Below are positions 1-9,109 of a stretch of DNA of 64,000 nt, in pieces (position 1 is the first letter of the stretch; every line of letters begins with the position of its first letter). A model generated the notes under the pieces. The model was not told where the DNA came from, did no database searches, and was given only the letters and a program-made list of their open reading frames with translations. The translations under genes and the position numbers were made by a program. The DNA comes from JACMLC01 sp963817025 (GTDB taxonomy: Bacteria > Acidobacteriota > Blastocatellia > Pyrinomonadales > Pyrinomonadaceae): NCBI GenBank assembly GCA_963817025.1, contig CAWFML010000001.1, positions 372,001-436,000 on the forward strand, in the 5' to 3' direction.

Positions 1-1885
1 CATTGGCCTGCTCGAAGCCATAGGAATCATCGAGCAGCAAGGAAGTGTAGACGGGCGCGCGATTCTCTCCGTCAATCATCAGATAGCCGCCGGGGTCTAA
101 AGTGCAGTTGATAAGTTCCAGACTGTTGAGCGCGGCTCTGGTTATCAAAGGCTCGTCATGACTGCCGGGGCTGGGCGGAAACGTCGCGCCGCGCGTCAGG
201 TACAAGCCTTCGAGCCGCACAGTCAACTCCGACATCACGCCGTTAAATTCATTCTGCTGTTGCGGCGTATTGCCCGCGACGTTGACGGGACGAAAACGAA
301 GCGGTTGGGCCAGCTCGATAATTGGCCGCTGGTTGTTCGCGGCGCGAATCACGACAGACCTGTTGAGCAGCAACGTCAGCTTGCTGCCTTCCGTCGTTTT
401 CTCGCTGGTCAAAAACGGGTCGCCGAGGTCGAGCGTATGCGTCAGGCTGTCGTTAATCTCTATGACCAGCGGCTCGCCCGCGAGATGCGTGTCCTTGAGC
501 GACTGGACAAGAGTCGGCCCGGCAGGATCGTTAGCATTGACGTGACGCACGTTGGCTGCGGGGATGCCCCACTTGTCCTGCGGCAGCGGCGGGCGCGAGA
601 CGGGATGCGCGCCCACAGGGCCAACCGCACCGTAGGTGTATGTCACAAGCAGGTCGTCCACCAGAGCCGCAGCCCGCGCAGGTGTCCCGACGCCCATCAC
701 CAGACGGCCAATCACAGGATCAATCGCTATCTCCTGTTCTTCGAGTGGAGGTTGCAGGCCGATCTCCCACGCGCACAAATTTGCCCCGCGAATCTTCCAG
801 GTGAAAGGCTGGCCCGGAGCTGAAGGAAACGTTTCGCCCGCAAATACTGCTTCGGGCAGATGCAGTTGAAGCCCTACATCGGAGAGGTCTAAGGTGTTCA
901 AGTCCGTCACCGCCGCGTTGTAAGTCTCGACAGAGACGTAAGCTTCCGGCGCTCCTGCGGCAGAGTCTTCCGTCAGCCGCTCCACAGGAACCGGGCCGGG
1001 CGTTTCGTCTATCAAAGAGATGGACGGCGCGAGGCGCGTGTTATCCAGCTTGTCCGCTCCGGTTCGCGCGGTGTTGGTCATCGCCACCAGATTCGTATTA
1101 AAGAGTCGGACAGGCTCTCGCTCTTTTTCGACGGCGATGAAGGGACGGTCAACCGGGTTGAGGTTAAAGCGAACGACGTGCGCCGCAAGAGGCGCGACGA
1201 GTCCAGTGTTAACGATTGGGCCTTTAAAGATTGGCCGCGTGACGCGCACGCGATAGGCCGCCAGCCGCCAGAGAAAGATTGCCAGGTTAGGCAGGTTGTA
1301 ACGGATGCTGCCACCCGTCGGAGGCTTGATGTCGGCGGTGTGCGCGAACGGATCGAAAGGCGTGCCGAGCAGGGACAGCATCGCGGGGTCGCGCAAGGTG
1401 ACAGTGCCTCCGCGTATCACTGTCTGCCGCTTGACGTTCGGGTTGGGGTCACGATATGGCGCGGGGCCGCCTTCATCCGGCCTTTGATGATTGAGGTGCT
1501 GGTTCCAGACCATGTTCTCCAAAAGCTCTACGCAATGCACGCCCCAGCCGGTTAAGTTAAAAGTCAAAAGCTCAATCGCGCCGAGCGTGCCTTTGCGCCT
1601 GCGCAGGGCAATCGTGTCCGCGACATCCGCGCGCAATGTCCAGGCGTCGCCGCTGAGGTGGCTTGTGCCGAGCAGGTCGCCGATGTATGGAATGGCCCAC
1701 TCGTCGCAGAACTCTATGAAGAGGTCGTGATAGAGCGATTCGATATTTTCGTGAATCGCCCCGAAGGCGCTTTCGACCAGAGCTAAATAATCGCGCAGTT
1801 GATCCTGCGGAGACTGCTCCGCATCTTTCGTACGGTAAATCTCCGGCAGTCTCTGGAAGAGTTGGACGCGTCGCTGCTCGCTCAT
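1..1885 (-). CDS. phage tail protein I-like baseplate component of contractile injection system (partial, 3' end beyond window)
   Basis: Reading leftwards from ATG at 1885, the frame stays open to base 1, giving about 628 residues without a stop. The N-terminus (MSEQRRVQLFQRLPEIYR, then FIEFCDEWAIPYIGDLLG and IALRRRKGTLGAIELL) resembles the P2 gpI / tail protein I domain seen in baseplate proteins of eCIS clusters. These link the wedge proteins to the tail fibre network. The start overlaps the stop of the upstream wedge gene by 4 bases (ATGA), so it is translationally coupled and last of the operon genes visible. The later part is beta-rich and unassigned. The family call is by motif memory; the operon position supports it. 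Confidence 0.8.
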   Translation of the reverse strand, partial: MSEQRRVQLFQRLPEIYRTKDAEQSPQDQLRDYLALVESAFGAIHENIESLYHDLFIEFCDEWAIPYIGDLLGTSHLSGDAWTLRADVADTIALRRRKGTLGAIELLTFNLTGWGVHCVELLENMVWNQHLNHQRPDEGGPAPYRDPNPNVKRQTVIRGGTVTLRDPAMLSLLGTPFDPFAHTADIKPPTGGSIRYNLPNLAIFLWRLAAYRVRVTRPIFKGPIVNTGLVAPLAAHVVRFNLNPVDRPFIAVEKEREPVRLFNTNLVAMTNTARTGADKLDNTRLAPSISLIDETPGPVPVERLTEDSAAGAPEAYVSVETYNAAVTDLNTLDLSDVGLQLHLPEAVFAGETFPSAPGQPFTWKIRGANLCAWEIGLQPPLEEQEIAIDPVIGRLVMGVGTPARAAALVDDLLVTYTYGAVGPVGAHPVSRPPLPQDKWGIPAANVRHVNANDPAGPTLVQSLKDTHLAGEPLVIEINDSLTHTLDLGDPFLTSEKTTEGSKLTLLLNRSVVIRAANNQRPIIELAQPLRFRPVNVAGNTPQQQNEFNGVMSELTVRLEGLYLTRGATFPPSPGSHDEPLITRAALNSLELINCTLDPGGYLMIDGENRAPVYTSLLLDDSYGFEQAN

Positions 1886-4731
1886 TTCGCATCACCTCCC
1901 GCGACCGCTTCGGCAATGGCCGTGAGTTGCAAGTGTCCTGCGTACAGGCTGAGCACATTCTGGTCTGCGTCGCACTCGACGGCCTTCAAAACTTTTTCGG
2001 GCGTTACGGGGAAAGCGGTGGCGGTCGGGTCTGTGAGGACGCCGAGCGAGTCGAAGCGTTTGACCTGCGCCCAGATGACGCCTTCGACCTGCTGAATCAC
2101 GCCCGCGATAGACGTGGCATATTCTCTTTTCCCGAAGCCGCGACGGCGCAGGCTGAAGAGGCCGGATTGCTCATCATCCGCGTTAGGCGCTCCGCTATTC
2201 ACGCCCAGAGCTTTCAACACAGCCTGCCTGACATCTTTTTCAAGATAGGTCGAGTCATACCCGAAGGTCGCGCTGATGGCGACATACTTGCGCTGGCCCT
2301 TGACGGCGGTGACGGGAAAGCGATTCGGGCCGCGACTCATGTTGTAGCCGTTGAGCGTTTGTCGCACCTGATCCAGTTCGGCGTCGCGGCCCGTGTCCAT
2401 CAACACGAAGAGGACGACCTGCGGAATGTTCTGGACCAATTTCCACGCGGCAGAGACTTTGGTGACGCCAGCCATGCCGAGCGTTTCGCTCTCGAAATCT
2501 TTGAGACTGACAAGCCTTCCGAGGCTCTGTATCTTTCCCGGCGCAGCCTCTCTGGCATTCTCGCCGTCTTCAGGCTCAGACCCGCCCGCCGCGACATCCG
2601 GCATCTGAATCTTGTCCAGCCGATCCAGCTTTGCGCCCGCCTGCGCCTTCGTCTTTTCCTTCTGCGCGCCGAAAGCTCCCGTGCCGGTGCGAAATTTAGC
2701 GACGACATTTTTGATGCCCGAAGGCAGACGCGCGCCCGTCTTGCCGTCGCCAAACTGCACCCAGCTATTGTCTTCCGCATCCTCACGAACGATATAGATT
2801 TCCTCGTCGGGTTTGCGCCCGAAAAACGAAGAGACTCTTTTCCAGAGACGGTTGTTGACGTAAACCTGTAGCTCAGGAGCCTCGGGCGGCGTTTCGGTTT
2901 TCGAGACGAGATACGTCAGAGGCTTTTTCGGGATTTTGAAATTTTGAAAGACCAGACGATTGTCGCCATTGCCGAGCGCGGCTTCGGTTTCCGTCTTGCC
3001 CTGCGTCGCTTCGACGAGATTGCCGTAAACCGTGTAGACGAACGGCGGCGAGTTGGGAAAATCCGCATAGTTCAAATCATTGCGGTCAACTTCGATTTGA
3101 TGAAGCAGCGGATGCAGGCCGTCCGTCGCGGAGGCAGCAGCAACGGCTTTGACATGGACGCTCAGGGGCGCGCTGCCTTCTTTGACGAACATCAGATTGC
3201 GCCCGACGAGGTCTTGCGCCTGCACGGTCGTGCCGTAGAAATTCAGGATGTTTTTGTTGGCTGGCAACTGCGGCTCCATCGCTGCGCGAATGGTCAGGAG
3301 CGGGCTAATAGTTTCATGGAACAGCGTCTGTCGGATGTCCATGTAGTCGAAGCTATCGGAAGTGGTGTTCAAAGCTTCATTCAGAGTCAGCATGCTGGTC
3401 GTGCCGGTCGAGAGTCCCCACGTCATGGAAGTGGTCTTGATACTGGCGATGGTGCGTACCATGTTGAACTCGTCGTTTGTCCCGCCGCCGCTGCTCTTGT
3501 GAAGCTGCGTTTGAATGACAAGCGTGATGCCCGTCGCAAGGTCTTGCGTCTCCGCATCGAGCGGGAATTCGGTCTTGCCTAGAGTCGGGTCTGCGATAAT
3601 TTTGGGCGCGAGAGCGTTAAAGAGAGAATCAAGGCCGAAGGCAGGGGCGACCTGTACCTGACCAAACTGGCCGACGATGAGATTGGCTTGTGCCTGAAGT
3701 TGCTGGGCCAGAGCGCTAAGCTGCGCGACGCTGCCCGCCTGCTGAATCGAGATACCCTTTGAAGCTTTCTGCGTGCTCGCGGTGTCTGCGTGGATGCTTC
3801 TGTAGAAAGAGAGGTTGACCTGCTTTGGCAAGTCGCTCTCGACCTCTGTTTGCGTGGCCGAAATCACCTTGATGGTGGACGCAACTTTATCCGGCGGCAC
3901 AACCATCGTGCGCGGCCCGTTGTGTCCGAAATGATGAAAGGAGCGTCCAAGCTTATATGCCGCAAGCTCCTGCACATTGCCGCTGCGTTTCATCTTGCCC
4001 TTAATCTTGAAGAGCTTGATGCCATGCAACTCACGCACGGAATCTATGATGACTATCTCCGCCTTGTTGAGCCGTTTGGGATTCGCCATTGAATCCGCCT
4101 CGCCCAGCATCAGGCGGTCTCCGGCTTTTAAAACGACCGGCGAGGTCGTGTTCAACTGGTCGGGAGCTTGTATATAAAACTCCGCGGTTGCGGGCGAGAT
4201 GTTCGGCGTCGCCAGCGGGCTATAGAGATTGAATTTGCTGAGCCACGGATAGGCTATGGCTTGCTCTGCGGTCTCGAAATCCGCAGGCTTGTCCAAACCT
4301 TCGACCTCTGCTTTGACGGGAAAGGCGGCGGGGATTGTGACCGCTTCGTCGCCCTTAATCTCAAAGGCGAAAATCGCGCGACCGCCAAGCCCCGGCGAGA
4401 GGCGATAGCCCAGGAGTCGAGCCAGATCAGCAATGCTCTCACGCCATTGCGCTGTGCGCAGGTAAGCTTCATTCGCATACAGCTCTTGATAAAAGGTCAG
4501 GATGTCGCCGAGGATGGCCGCGCCTTCCAAGAGCGCGATGGCCGGATCGTCCGCGCCGCGATGCGTCCACGCGGAAAGATTCGGAGTCTTGTCCAGATTG
4601 CGTAACAGAAATTCGCGTATGGATGCATACGTCCCTATGCGATAGCTGATGTGCGCGAGACCGTAGCGATTGTCCGGCCTTCGCGGGAAGCGCAGTTTCT
4701 CGACACAATCATTGCGACAATCTTTTTTCAA
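1882..4731 (-). CDS. baseplate wedge protein, J-like (Pvc12-like)
   Basis: 949 residues. The N-terminal third has the signature of putative baseplate assembly proteins (FLLRNLDKTPNLSAWTHRGADDPAIALLEGAAILGDILTFYQELYANEAYL, spread over about residues 40-95), and the C-terminal third has the gpJ-like region (VSLKDFESETLGMAGVTKV, then VNSGAPNADDEQSG). In contractile systems such proteins form the wedge ring that triggers sheath contraction. It starts within the end of the other J-type gene (4-base ATGA overlap at 4728-4731) and ends in an ATGA overlap with the tail protein I gene. Two successive long J-type genes match the Pvc11/Pvc12 arrangement of eCIS operons. Confidence 0.85.
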   Translation of the reverse strand: MKKDCRNDCVEKLRFPRRPDNRYGLAHISYRIGTYASIREFLLRNLDKTPNLSAWTHRGADDPAIALLEGAAILGDILTFYQELYANEAYLRTAQWRESIADLARLLGYRLSPGLGGRAIFAFEIKGDEAVTIPAAFPVKAEVEGLDKPADFETAEQAIAYPWLSKFNLYSPLATPNISPATAEFYIQAPDQLNTTSPVVLKAGDRLMLGEADSMANPKRLNKAEIVIIDSVRELHGIKLFKIKGKMKRSGNVQELAAYKLGRSFHHFGHNGPRTMVVPPDKVASTIKVISATQTEVESDLPKQVNLSFYRSIHADTASTQKASKGISIQQAGSVAQLSALAQQLQAQANLIVGQFGQVQVAPAFGLDSLFNALAPKIIADPTLGKTEFPLDAETQDLATGITLVIQTQLHKSSGGGTNDEFNMVRTIASIKTTSMTWGLSTGTTSMLTLNEALNTTSDSFDYMDIRQTLFHETISPLLTIRAAMEPQLPANKNILNFYGTTVQAQDLVGRNLMFVKEGSAPLSVHVKAVAAASATDGLHPLLHQIEVDRNDLNYADFPNSPPFVYTVYGNLVEATQGKTETEAALGNGDNRLVFQNFKIPKKPLTYLVSKTETPPEAPELQVYVNNRLWKRVSSFFGRKPDEEIYIVREDAEDNSWVQFGDGKTGARLPSGIKNVVAKFRTGTGAFGAQKEKTKAQAGAKLDRLDKIQMPDVAAGGSEPEDGENAREAAPGKIQSLGRLVSLKDFESETLGMAGVTKVSAAWKLVQNIPQVVLFVLMDTGRDAELDQVRQTLNGYNMSRGPNRFPVTAVKGQRKYVAISATFGYDSTYLEKDVRQAVLKALGVNSGAPNADDEQSGLFSLRRRGFGKREYATSIAGVIQQVEGVIWAQVKRFDSLGVLTDPTATAFPVTPEKVLKAVECDADQNVLSLYAGHLQLTAIAEAVAGGDAK

Positions 4732-7547
4732 CGGCGACCTCCCTGCACATCAAAATCTATAAAACCTTTTTCCATGTGGTCGGGGTCGCTCAAGACCTGC
4801 ACGATCTCGTTAAAGTTCAACTCAACGGTTTCGCCTTTGGCCTGCGCGGGGTCGTTCCAGCGTTTCATGGTCACGCTGATGACATGCTCGACGCCGTAGA
4901 CCTTGAGCGTGCGCCCGATGATCTGACTGGCTTTTATTTTCTGCCCGAAAGTCCAGAGGTCTGGATGGAAAAAGCCCATGCGCCCGTCCGGCGTCCAGCC
5001 GTCGGAAAACTCCTGTTCCAGTATTGACTGCAAATCTTCGGGCCAGAAATCCGGCAGGACACAGAGCGAGACGTGAATCTCAAGCGGCACAAAACGCGGC
5101 GGGCGAATCTCTAAATCTTCTCCGATGAGCCGCACGGCGTTGAGATAACGCTCTATCTTGCGGCGCACTTCGTCTTCAAGAATGATTGTGCCGACGGGGT
5201 CAATCGTGACTTGAACTGTGCGCCAGCTTCCAGTCCAAGCGTAACGCGCAGCCGCGCGCGAGACCTCCGGCAATTCCTCCGCGCGCCGGATATAATCCTC
5301 AAGCGTGACGGCACGCAGTTGCCGCTCGCGGTAGGCTTCGGGCGCGCGGCGAATAATTTCCGCAGCCGGTTCGAGCGCTCTGCCGCTGGTTATATCGAAC
5401 GGATTCCAGCAGCGAATCACCGCGCTCGCGTCCACGGCTGGCGCGAGCACGTTTGCTTCCAATTTGAGAAACGGATTCGTCGTCTTGACGAAATTGACGA
5501 GCTTGCCCAGACCGATATTGCCTTCCGGCCCAACGCCGACCTGATAAGCACAACCGACCACAGAATTTCGCGGCAGGGCTTTTCCATTCCGGCCATTGCC
5601 AAAGCGTATAAAGCTCAAGCCCTCTTCATCCGTCTCGACGATAAAGTGGTCGCCGTTCTCATCGCTGTCGTCGCTGTGAATCAGGCTCGGCACTTCGTCC
5701 CAGAAATCCACGCCGCCGCCGGGCTGCGAGACGACGACGCTCAAGGTTGACAGCGGCGGCACGTCGCCTCCCGGCTCCGTGTTGCGATATGCGAGCGGGC
5801 GCGCGGGCAGCGCACACATCGTTCCCCATCTGCCGCTTCCCTCTTCGAGCGTGTCCCAGTTGCCAATCCGCTCGTAGTGAAACTCCATAGAGTTGTTGAG
5901 CTGCGCGCCCGGCTCTTTGAAGAATGTGACCTGCCTGCGCCCGTGATTGACCTCAACCAGATTGCCGTGAAAGAGCGAGACGTTTTCCACCTTGCCCAGC
6001 CCCGGCCCACAGTCAACCGTGAAACAATAGTTGGTCTTCAGCCTGTCCTTCTCAGACCAGCGCACGCGCACAAACCACTGCGCCGTCGCAGGGCTGCCCG
6101 TCGTCGGGTCATACATCGCCTCTGCGCCTTCGTCTCCGGGCAACAGTTTTAAGATTTGACGCTTGAGAGGATTGAAGCCATTGACTGTGCCGGTCGCCGG
6201 ATTGAGATGCTCTTCAATGAGCAGATGCTTGATGACGCCTGTGCGGATTAACTCTTCGACTACGCGCGCAGAGGCTTCGTCCGTCGCGGGCGTCACGTCA
6301 TTCAGGAAAAGCTTGAGGTCTGCGCTTGTGTCTCCGGCCACGAGCGACGGAATCGAATCGCTCCAGGTATAAAGTCCCATCCGGTTGACGAGTTGATGCA
6401 CGCGTTGTTTTTGTCGCGTCAAGAAAACTACGGAAGAATCCTTTTCCGTATCCGTTCCCGACCAGACCTTAAAATTGTCCGTCAGAAAATATTGGCGCGT
6501 TGCTCCCGACTGCGGCTCCGAGGGAAGCGCGAGCGCGACCTCCACTGCGAGCCATGTGCTGGCCTGATTGCCCTGATGTATGTGGTAATCCATGAGGCGC
6601 GCGTGGCGTGCCAGCGAGACGCGCTTGCGCGCGGTGGACAGGTAAGCTTCGTTCATCACCCTGTCCTGATAATCGCTCAGCTCGTCCGCCGCAGCGCTGA
6701 AAAGTTCCAGCAACACTTGATCCAAATCCGCCTCGCTGCTCGCCTCCCAATCCGGCACGCGCTGCATCATCGCGGCGATCATCGTGTGGCGAAACGATTC
6801 GTAATCTTTGGCGAGGTAATCAATGACGGGGTCTTGTTGGGGCGCGGGGGCCGCGTCCCAATCGGGCGCGCAGTTGATGTTGAAGCAGCCGGGCCGAAAC
6901 TTGAAATCTATCTCGTTAAAAACAGGATCAATGATGACCGAGTCGGCAGAGGGAAAGACGCTGGTGTTGAGACTCAGTTTATACGTCGAATAATCGCCGA
7001 TGGGCTTGATGCTCAAGACCAGTGTGGTCGGCTGCGTGGAAAGCGGGTTATCAAAGTCCGCAGACTTCTTGATGGCTTGCACCTGCACCTGACCCGCCGC
7101 CGCGCCAGCCGGAACGCGATGCCCGCCCGAAACAGAGAAGATGCGGCGCGCGATTGAAGGGTCTGCCGGCAAGTCCGCGTTGTATTTGTCTACGATCTTT
7201 TGCAGGTGGTTGCGATTAAAGAACTGGACTTCGAGCCGCGCCTCATCGCCGGTGATGGAGACGAAGACGAGCTTGATGCCATTTGCCAGATTAAGACATT
7301 GAAGGATGCGAAATCTTTCGGTCAGCGAAAGCTCGCTCACGGCCTTTTGCAGGACAAAGCGCGGGCCGACATGCTTGTAAAGAGACAAGACGCCGGTCGT
7401 CAGGTCGTCCTGACAGGCTATGTCCATGGCCCCGAAATCCGGGAGCGAGAGCGTGGTCGGCACGGTAAATAATTTACGCGCGCGTTCGGCGAGCGCTTCT
7501 TTATCCGTCGCGCGACTTCTCAGAGTTTTGTGCTCAATGATGGACAT
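4728..7547 (-). CDS. baseplate wedge protein, gpJ family (Pvc11-like)
   Basis: 939 residues. A central segment (VIDYLAKDYESFRHTMIAAMMQRVPDW, ADLDQVLLELFSAAADELSDYQDRVMNEAYLSTARKR, HARLMDYHIHQGNQAS) is the hallmark of the 'putative baseplate assembly protein' family. The C-terminal part (AVTLEDYIRRAEELPEVSRAAARYAWTGSWRTVQVTIDPVG) matches the gpJ wedge domain. It should assemble with gp25 and the hub into the baseplate. It lies 11 bases after the gp25 gene and overlaps the next J-type gene by 4 bases. The length fits Pvc11-type proteins. Confidence 0.88.
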   Translation of the reverse strand: MSIIEHKTLRSRATDKEALAERARKLFTVPTTLSLPDFGAMDIACQDDLTTGVLSLYKHVGPRFVLQKAVSELSLTERFRILQCLNLANGIKLVFVSITGDEARLEVQFFNRNHLQKIVDKYNADLPADPSIARRIFSVSGGHRVPAGAAAGQVQVQAIKKSADFDNPLSTQPTTLVLSIKPIGDYSTYKLSLNTSVFPSADSVIIDPVFNEIDFKFRPGCFNINCAPDWDAAPAPQQDPVIDYLAKDYESFRHTMIAAMMQRVPDWEASSEADLDQVLLELFSAAADELSDYQDRVMNEAYLSTARKRVSLARHARLMDYHIHQGNQASTWLAVEVALALPSEPQSGATRQYFLTDNFKVWSGTDTEKDSSVVFLTRQKQRVHQLVNRMGLYTWSDSIPSLVAGDTSADLKLFLNDVTPATDEASARVVEELIRTGVIKHLLIEEHLNPATGTVNGFNPLKRQILKLLPGDEGAEAMYDPTTGSPATAQWFVRVRWSEKDRLKTNYCFTVDCGPGLGKVENVSLFHGNLVEVNHGRRQVTFFKEPGAQLNNSMEFHYERIGNWDTLEEGSGRWGTMCALPARPLAYRNTEPGGDVPPLSTLSVVVSQPGGGVDFWDEVPSLIHSDDSDENGDHFIVETDEEGLSFIRFGNGRNGKALPRNSVVGCAYQVGVGPEGNIGLGKLVNFVKTTNPFLKLEANVLAPAVDASAVIRCWNPFDITSGRALEPAAEIIRRAPEAYRERQLRAVTLEDYIRRAEELPEVSRAAARYAWTGSWRTVQVTIDPVGTIILEDEVRRKIERYLNAVRLIGEDLEIRPPRFVPLEIHVSLCVLPDFWPEDLQSILEQEFSDGWTPDGRMGFFHPDLWTFGQKIKASQIIGRTLKVYGVEHVISVTMKRWNDPAQAKGETVELNFNEIVQVLSDPDHMEKGFIDFDVQGGRR

Positions 7548-7558
7548 CTTGCCTGCGG

Positions 7559-7939
7559 CTATCCTCCGTTTCTCTGGAACCTCAAGACGCGCGTGTCCTC
7601 TGTTCCCGCGATGCGATATTTGAGGTCAACTTCTATCTTTTCGTTCTCGATCTCGACAGTCAGGTTTTCCAGCACGACCCTGTGACCGAGCCAGCGCGAA
7701 ATGGCGCGCGTCAAGATAGCTTTCGTCATCGCTCCCGTCGTCTCGTCTATGTTCTCGAAGACCAGTCGCCGGACGCCGCCGCCAAACTCCGGCACAAAGA
7801 GACGCTCCGCAGGGTTGGTGAGAATCAACTGCATCAACTCATCACGCACATGGTCTTCGAGCGTAGTGACCTGTACCGCGCGCCCGTTCGGGCCGATGCG
7901 AAAAGGAAAAGCAAGGTGTCTGCCGTTGTTTGGATTCAT
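7559..7939 (-). CDS. gp25-like baseplate protein (Pvc9-like)
   Basis: 126 residues with the gp25/IraD-fold signature: HLAFPFRIGPNGRAVQV near the start, HVRDELMQLILTNPAERLFVPEFGGGVRRLVFE in the middle (the EPR-like core is represented by NPAERLFVPEFG), and a beta-rich C-terminus. In T4, T6SS and eCIS particles gp25 nucleates sheath assembly on the baseplate. The gene overlaps the PAAR-like gene upstream by 4 bases and is followed after 11 bases by the Pvc11-like gene, a conserved order. Length is typical of the family. Confidence 0.92.
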   Translation of the reverse strand: MNPNNGRHLAFPFRIGPNGRAVQVTTLEDHVRDELMQLILTNPAERLFVPEFGGGVRRLVFENIDETTGAMTKAILTRAISRWLGHRVVLENLTVEIENEKIEVDLKYRIAGTEDTRVLRFQRNGG

Positions 7940-8280
7940 ATCGCGCTGACCTTCGTTTGTGTGGCGGCGATGATGGCGATGCCCTGCATAGCTCCTTCGG
8001 GGCTAAAACATTTGCCGATGCTGCTCTGCATCAGCACGCCGACTCCGCCCACCTGCATCTGCGCCGCGCCGCCAGCCCACTCGATACGAATGCACGGCGA
8101 AGGCTTTGTGCCCGAAGGCGCGGGAATCTGAAACGGGCATCCGGCGACAGAGTGCACATCGGACTCAAGCAAAGCAGGCACACCATCCGCCGACACTTTT
8201 GCGTTGGCGGTCGTCAGAATGGCCGAGCCGCCATGCATGCACATCACTGTGCTGCTGATTGTGAGCACGTATCCGGGCAT
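7936..8280 (-). CDS. PAAR-like spike-tip protein (DUF4280-like)
   Basis: 114 residues of glycine-rich beta sequence with cysteines in MCMHGG, AGCPF, SPCIRIEW and GKCFS, and a VSADGVPALLESDVHSVAGCPF segment like the PAAR-like tip proteins (Pvc10/DUF4280). Such proteins cap the spike trimer and may carry cargo at the tip. Its stop overlaps the gp25 start (ATGA). Upstream lies an unusual 205-base gap containing a dispersed repeat, the largest gap inside the core operon. No toxin extension is visible. Confidence 0.75.
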   Translation of the reverse strand: MPGYVLTISSTVMCMHGGSAILTTANAKVSADGVPALLESDVHSVAGCPFQIPAPSGTKPSPCIRIEWAGGAAQMQVGGVGVLMQSSIGKCFSPEGAMQGIAIIAATQTKVSAI

Positions 8281-8485
8281 AAGCTTTTCACATCACCCTA
8301 GCCTTTCAAATGTGAATCAAAGGCTGAAAGAGAATGCCTGTGTGAGCCTGCTCTTTGCGCATCTTTGCGAAAAACCTTTGCGCGCTTTGCGTTTAAAATT
8401 GAGCTTAAACGCAAAGACCGCTAAGAGTCAGACGCAAAGAACCGCAAAGAAAACTCTACTCTTGATTCGCATATCAACTTGCCTG
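8281..8485 (-). repeat. CGCAAAG-type hairpin repeat inside the injection-system operon
   Basis: The spacer between the spike and tip genes holds words of the CTTTGCG / CGCAAAG type. A 12-bp perfect stem is formed by CTTTGCGTTTAA and TTAAACGCAAAG around an 8-base loop (about 8397-8428). Its right end, ACTCTACTCTTGATTCGCAT, is closely repeated at 39765-39786 beside another copy. It is the only sizeable non-coding gap in the core operon. Confidence 0.7.
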
Positions 8486-9109
8486 TCACATCACCTTGAT
8501 CGCGCCGTTGTTAATATCCACGCCCGTCGCAGAGAGCTTGACCTGCGCGGTCGGCCCGCCCTTGAGGGTCAGTTCCGTCATCGTCATCTTGATTTCCGCG
8601 ACGCCGATTTTCAGCGTGATCTCATCGCTCTTCATCAACACTTCGGATTGGCCGATGGTCAGCGTGATGTCATCGTCCGTCATCTTCATCAACGCGCCGC
8701 CGGAATGAAGAAGCTGTATCTCCTTGCCATCGTCATCGAGGACGAGCTTGTGTCCGGGCGTGGTCACGATGGCGCGAACCTTTGTGTCGCCGGGGTCTGG
8801 CAGTTCGCCGCTGGCCCACCAGCCGCCCGTCCAGATGGGCCGCGAGGGGTCTCCGGCTTCAAACTCGATCCACACTCCATCCTGCACTTCTGGAATAAAG
8901 ACAAAGCCGTGCTTCGGCCCTGCGAAAGGAACTGCGGGCAAAGCCCACGGCGATTCCTCTTCCCCGTAGATTTCTGGAACTTGAGCCTTGATGCGGCCCA
9001 TCTTTTCCGGGTCGTCCACGTCTGTGACGAGACCGCGATACTTCCCGTAAAAACGGGAGCGCGCGTTCTCCGCCAGTCCAACCATCATCTCTTCTAATTC
9101 GGTAGACAT
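8486..9109 (-). CDS. spike protein, gpV/VgrG OB-fold type (second half of split Pvc8)
   Basis: 207 residues. An N-terminal OB-fold region (YRGLVTDVDDPEKMGRIKAQVPEIYG, then WALPAVPFAGPKHGFVFIPEVQDGVWIEFEAGDPSRPIWTGGWW) is typical of gpV/gp5/VgrG spikes. The C-terminus has short alternating beta repeats (DDITLTIGQSEVLMKSDEITLKIGVAEIKM) that would form the triangular needle. Its ATG overlaps the stop of the gpD-like gene by one base (TGATG), so the two parts of the spike are coupled. In Pvc8 and VgrG both parts are one polypeptide; here they are separate. Confidence 0.88.
   Translation of the reverse strand: MSTELEEMMVGLAENARSRFYGKYRGLVTDVDDPEKMGRIKAQVPEIYGEEESPWALPAVPFAGPKHGFVFIPEVQDGVWIEFEAGDPSRPIWTGGWWASGELPDPGDTKVRAIVTTPGHKLVLDDDGKEIQLLHSGGALMKMTDDDITLTIGQSEVLMKSDEITLKIGVAEIKMTMTELTLKGGPTAQVKLSATGVDINNGAIKVM

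Noticed and set aside
158..823. Plus-strand open frames across the left 20 kb (for example 158-823, 1927-2871, 2944-3582, 6393-7157, 17408-18379)
   Set aside because: They lie opposite well-supported injection-system genes, have arginine-rich, low-similarity translations and no ribosome-binding sites; they are shadows of GC-rich coding DNA.
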